5,339 nucleotides of DNA from Candidatus Acidiferrum typicum (GTDB lineage Bacteria > Acidobacteriota > Terriglobia > Acidiferrales > UBA7541), in the NCBI GenBank assembly GCA_025463105.1, contig JAOAPW010000455.1, positions 1-5,339 on the forward strand, written 5' to 3'. The notes below the pieces were generated by a model, which saw nothing but the letters and a program-made list of their open reading frames with translations, was not told the DNA's origin and made no database searches. Positions 4,989 through 5,339 of the stretch are shown piece by piece. Every line of letters begins with the position of its first letter. Position 1 is the first letter of the stretch. Made by a program: the position numbers and the translations under genes.

Positions 4989-5010
4989 GTGTCGCTCCGC
5001 TATGCGACAC
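4989..5010. repeat. 7-base inverted repeat, possible hairpin
   Basis: GTGTCGC (4989-4995) pairs with GCGACAC (5004-5010) around an eight-base loop, 46 bases after the stop of the small protein. No T-run follows, so it is not a standard intrinsic terminator. It might still be a 3' stabilising stem. Confidence 0.35.
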
Positions 5011-5068
5011 AGGGTAGCAGTGTAATCACTTCGGCCCGAACCACTCCGCGAAGCCGGCGGCGCAGGGG

Positions 5069-5083
5069 TGTAAAATCGAGCCA
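5069..5083 (+). promoter_or_regulatory. -10 box placed for a leaderless transcript
   Basis: TAAAAT (5071-5076), preceded by TG, ends six bases before the ATG at 5083. Transcription would therefore start at or next to the A of the start codon. No Shine-Dalgarno is present in the bases before the ATG, and no good -35 is visible near 5048. Confidence 0.4.
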
Positions 5084-5339
5084 TGAAAAAGGGACGCGTC
5101 GTCGCCTTCTTTCTCTTGATCGGTCTTGCTCGGCCGGTCTTCGCGCAGCAAGCCTACAAACCGGCCAAAGTCGCTTCGGCAGGGGATGCATACATTCCCT
5201 TCCAGGTCATGGTCGATGGATTCTTTGTTTTCGACGTGTTCCTGAACGACGATGGCACAATACAGCACGTTGACGCTCTGCGGAACCCCGGAGCGATGCC
5301 TGGCGCTGCCAAGACATCCATAAGCAGTTGGAAATTCCA
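5083..5339 (+). CDS. secreted TonB C-terminal-like protein, cut by window edge
   Basis: The first 85 residues are present; the gene runs off the right edge. MKKGRVVAFFLLIGLARPVF followed by AQQ is a Sec signal peptide with cleavage after VFA (21). The mature part has YIPFQVMVDGFFVFDVFLND (37-56), then DGTIQHVDALRNPGAMPGAA (57-76) and SSWKF (81-85). This matches the beta-strand, 'DG-I--V--LR-PG---AA----WKF' pattern of TonB C-terminal-like domains found in stand-alone Acidobacteriota proteins annotated as energy transducer TonB. Classical TonB has an uncleaved N-terminal anchor and a proline-rich linker; here the signal peptide appears cleavable and there is no linker, so it is probably a periplasmic protein of the fold and not a true energy transducer. 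No ribosome binding site; likely a leaderless mRNA. Confidence 0.75.
   Translation, partial: MKKGRVVAFFLLIGLARPVFAQQAYKPAKVASAGDAYIPFQVMVDGFFVFDVFLNDDGTIQHVDALRNPGAMPGAAKTSISSWKF

Noticed and set aside
4989..5273. Plus and minus open frames over the start of the TonB-C-like gene
   Set aside because: They conflict with the frame that shows a signal peptide and a TonB-C-like pattern, and are rich in Arg with no start signals.

Overview
The window looks like chromosomal DNA from an Acidobacteriota bacterium (Terriglobia-like). This is inferred from the gene types and from memory of similar proteins: small secreted DUF5818-like proteins, a PadR regulator of the LGEFEQLVLLGIL type, a secreted TonB-C-like protein, and short lineage-restricted hypothetical proteins. 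No ribosomal or other marker gene is present, so the assignment is tentative. No complete RNA gene, insertion sequence, CRISPR array or replication origin is visible.

Layout. Positions 1-1102 (minus strand) hold the first 367 residues of an APC-family amino-acid permease that runs off the left edge. A gene-free gap (1103-1463) contains two inverted repeats. Then come two plus-strand single genes: a small secreted DUF5818-like protein (1464-1769) and a conserved 129-residue protein of unknown function (1988-2377), the latter preceded by a hairpin just upstream of its ribosome binding site.

Positions 2429-3915 are the most unusual part. Two direct copies of a tRNA-Arg 3' end (antisense to the plus strand) bracket a two-gene operon: a PadR-type repressor (2600-2932) with a dyad operator lying on its own -10 box, and a translationally coupled AT-richer gene (2929-3606) whose C-terminus resembles the prefix domain of MacB/FtsX-type ABC permeases but which has no permease domain. 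The right-hand tRNA-like copy is directly continuous with the C-terminal remnant of a GIY-YIG nuclease gene read on the minus strand. Together this looks like a small mobile or recombined cassette built on tRNA-derived ends.

From 4199 to the right edge the DNA looks ordinary again. A second secreted DUF5818-like protein (4199-4552, minus) has a good promoter. A divergent 65-residue protein with an N-terminal His cluster and a C-terminal CxxC follows (4746-4943, plus). Last is the start of a secreted TonB-C-like protein (from 5083, plus), probably made from a leaderless mRNA.

The genes do not form one pathway. The clearest functional unit is the PadR operon, where the repressor probably controls itself and the coupled downstream protein.
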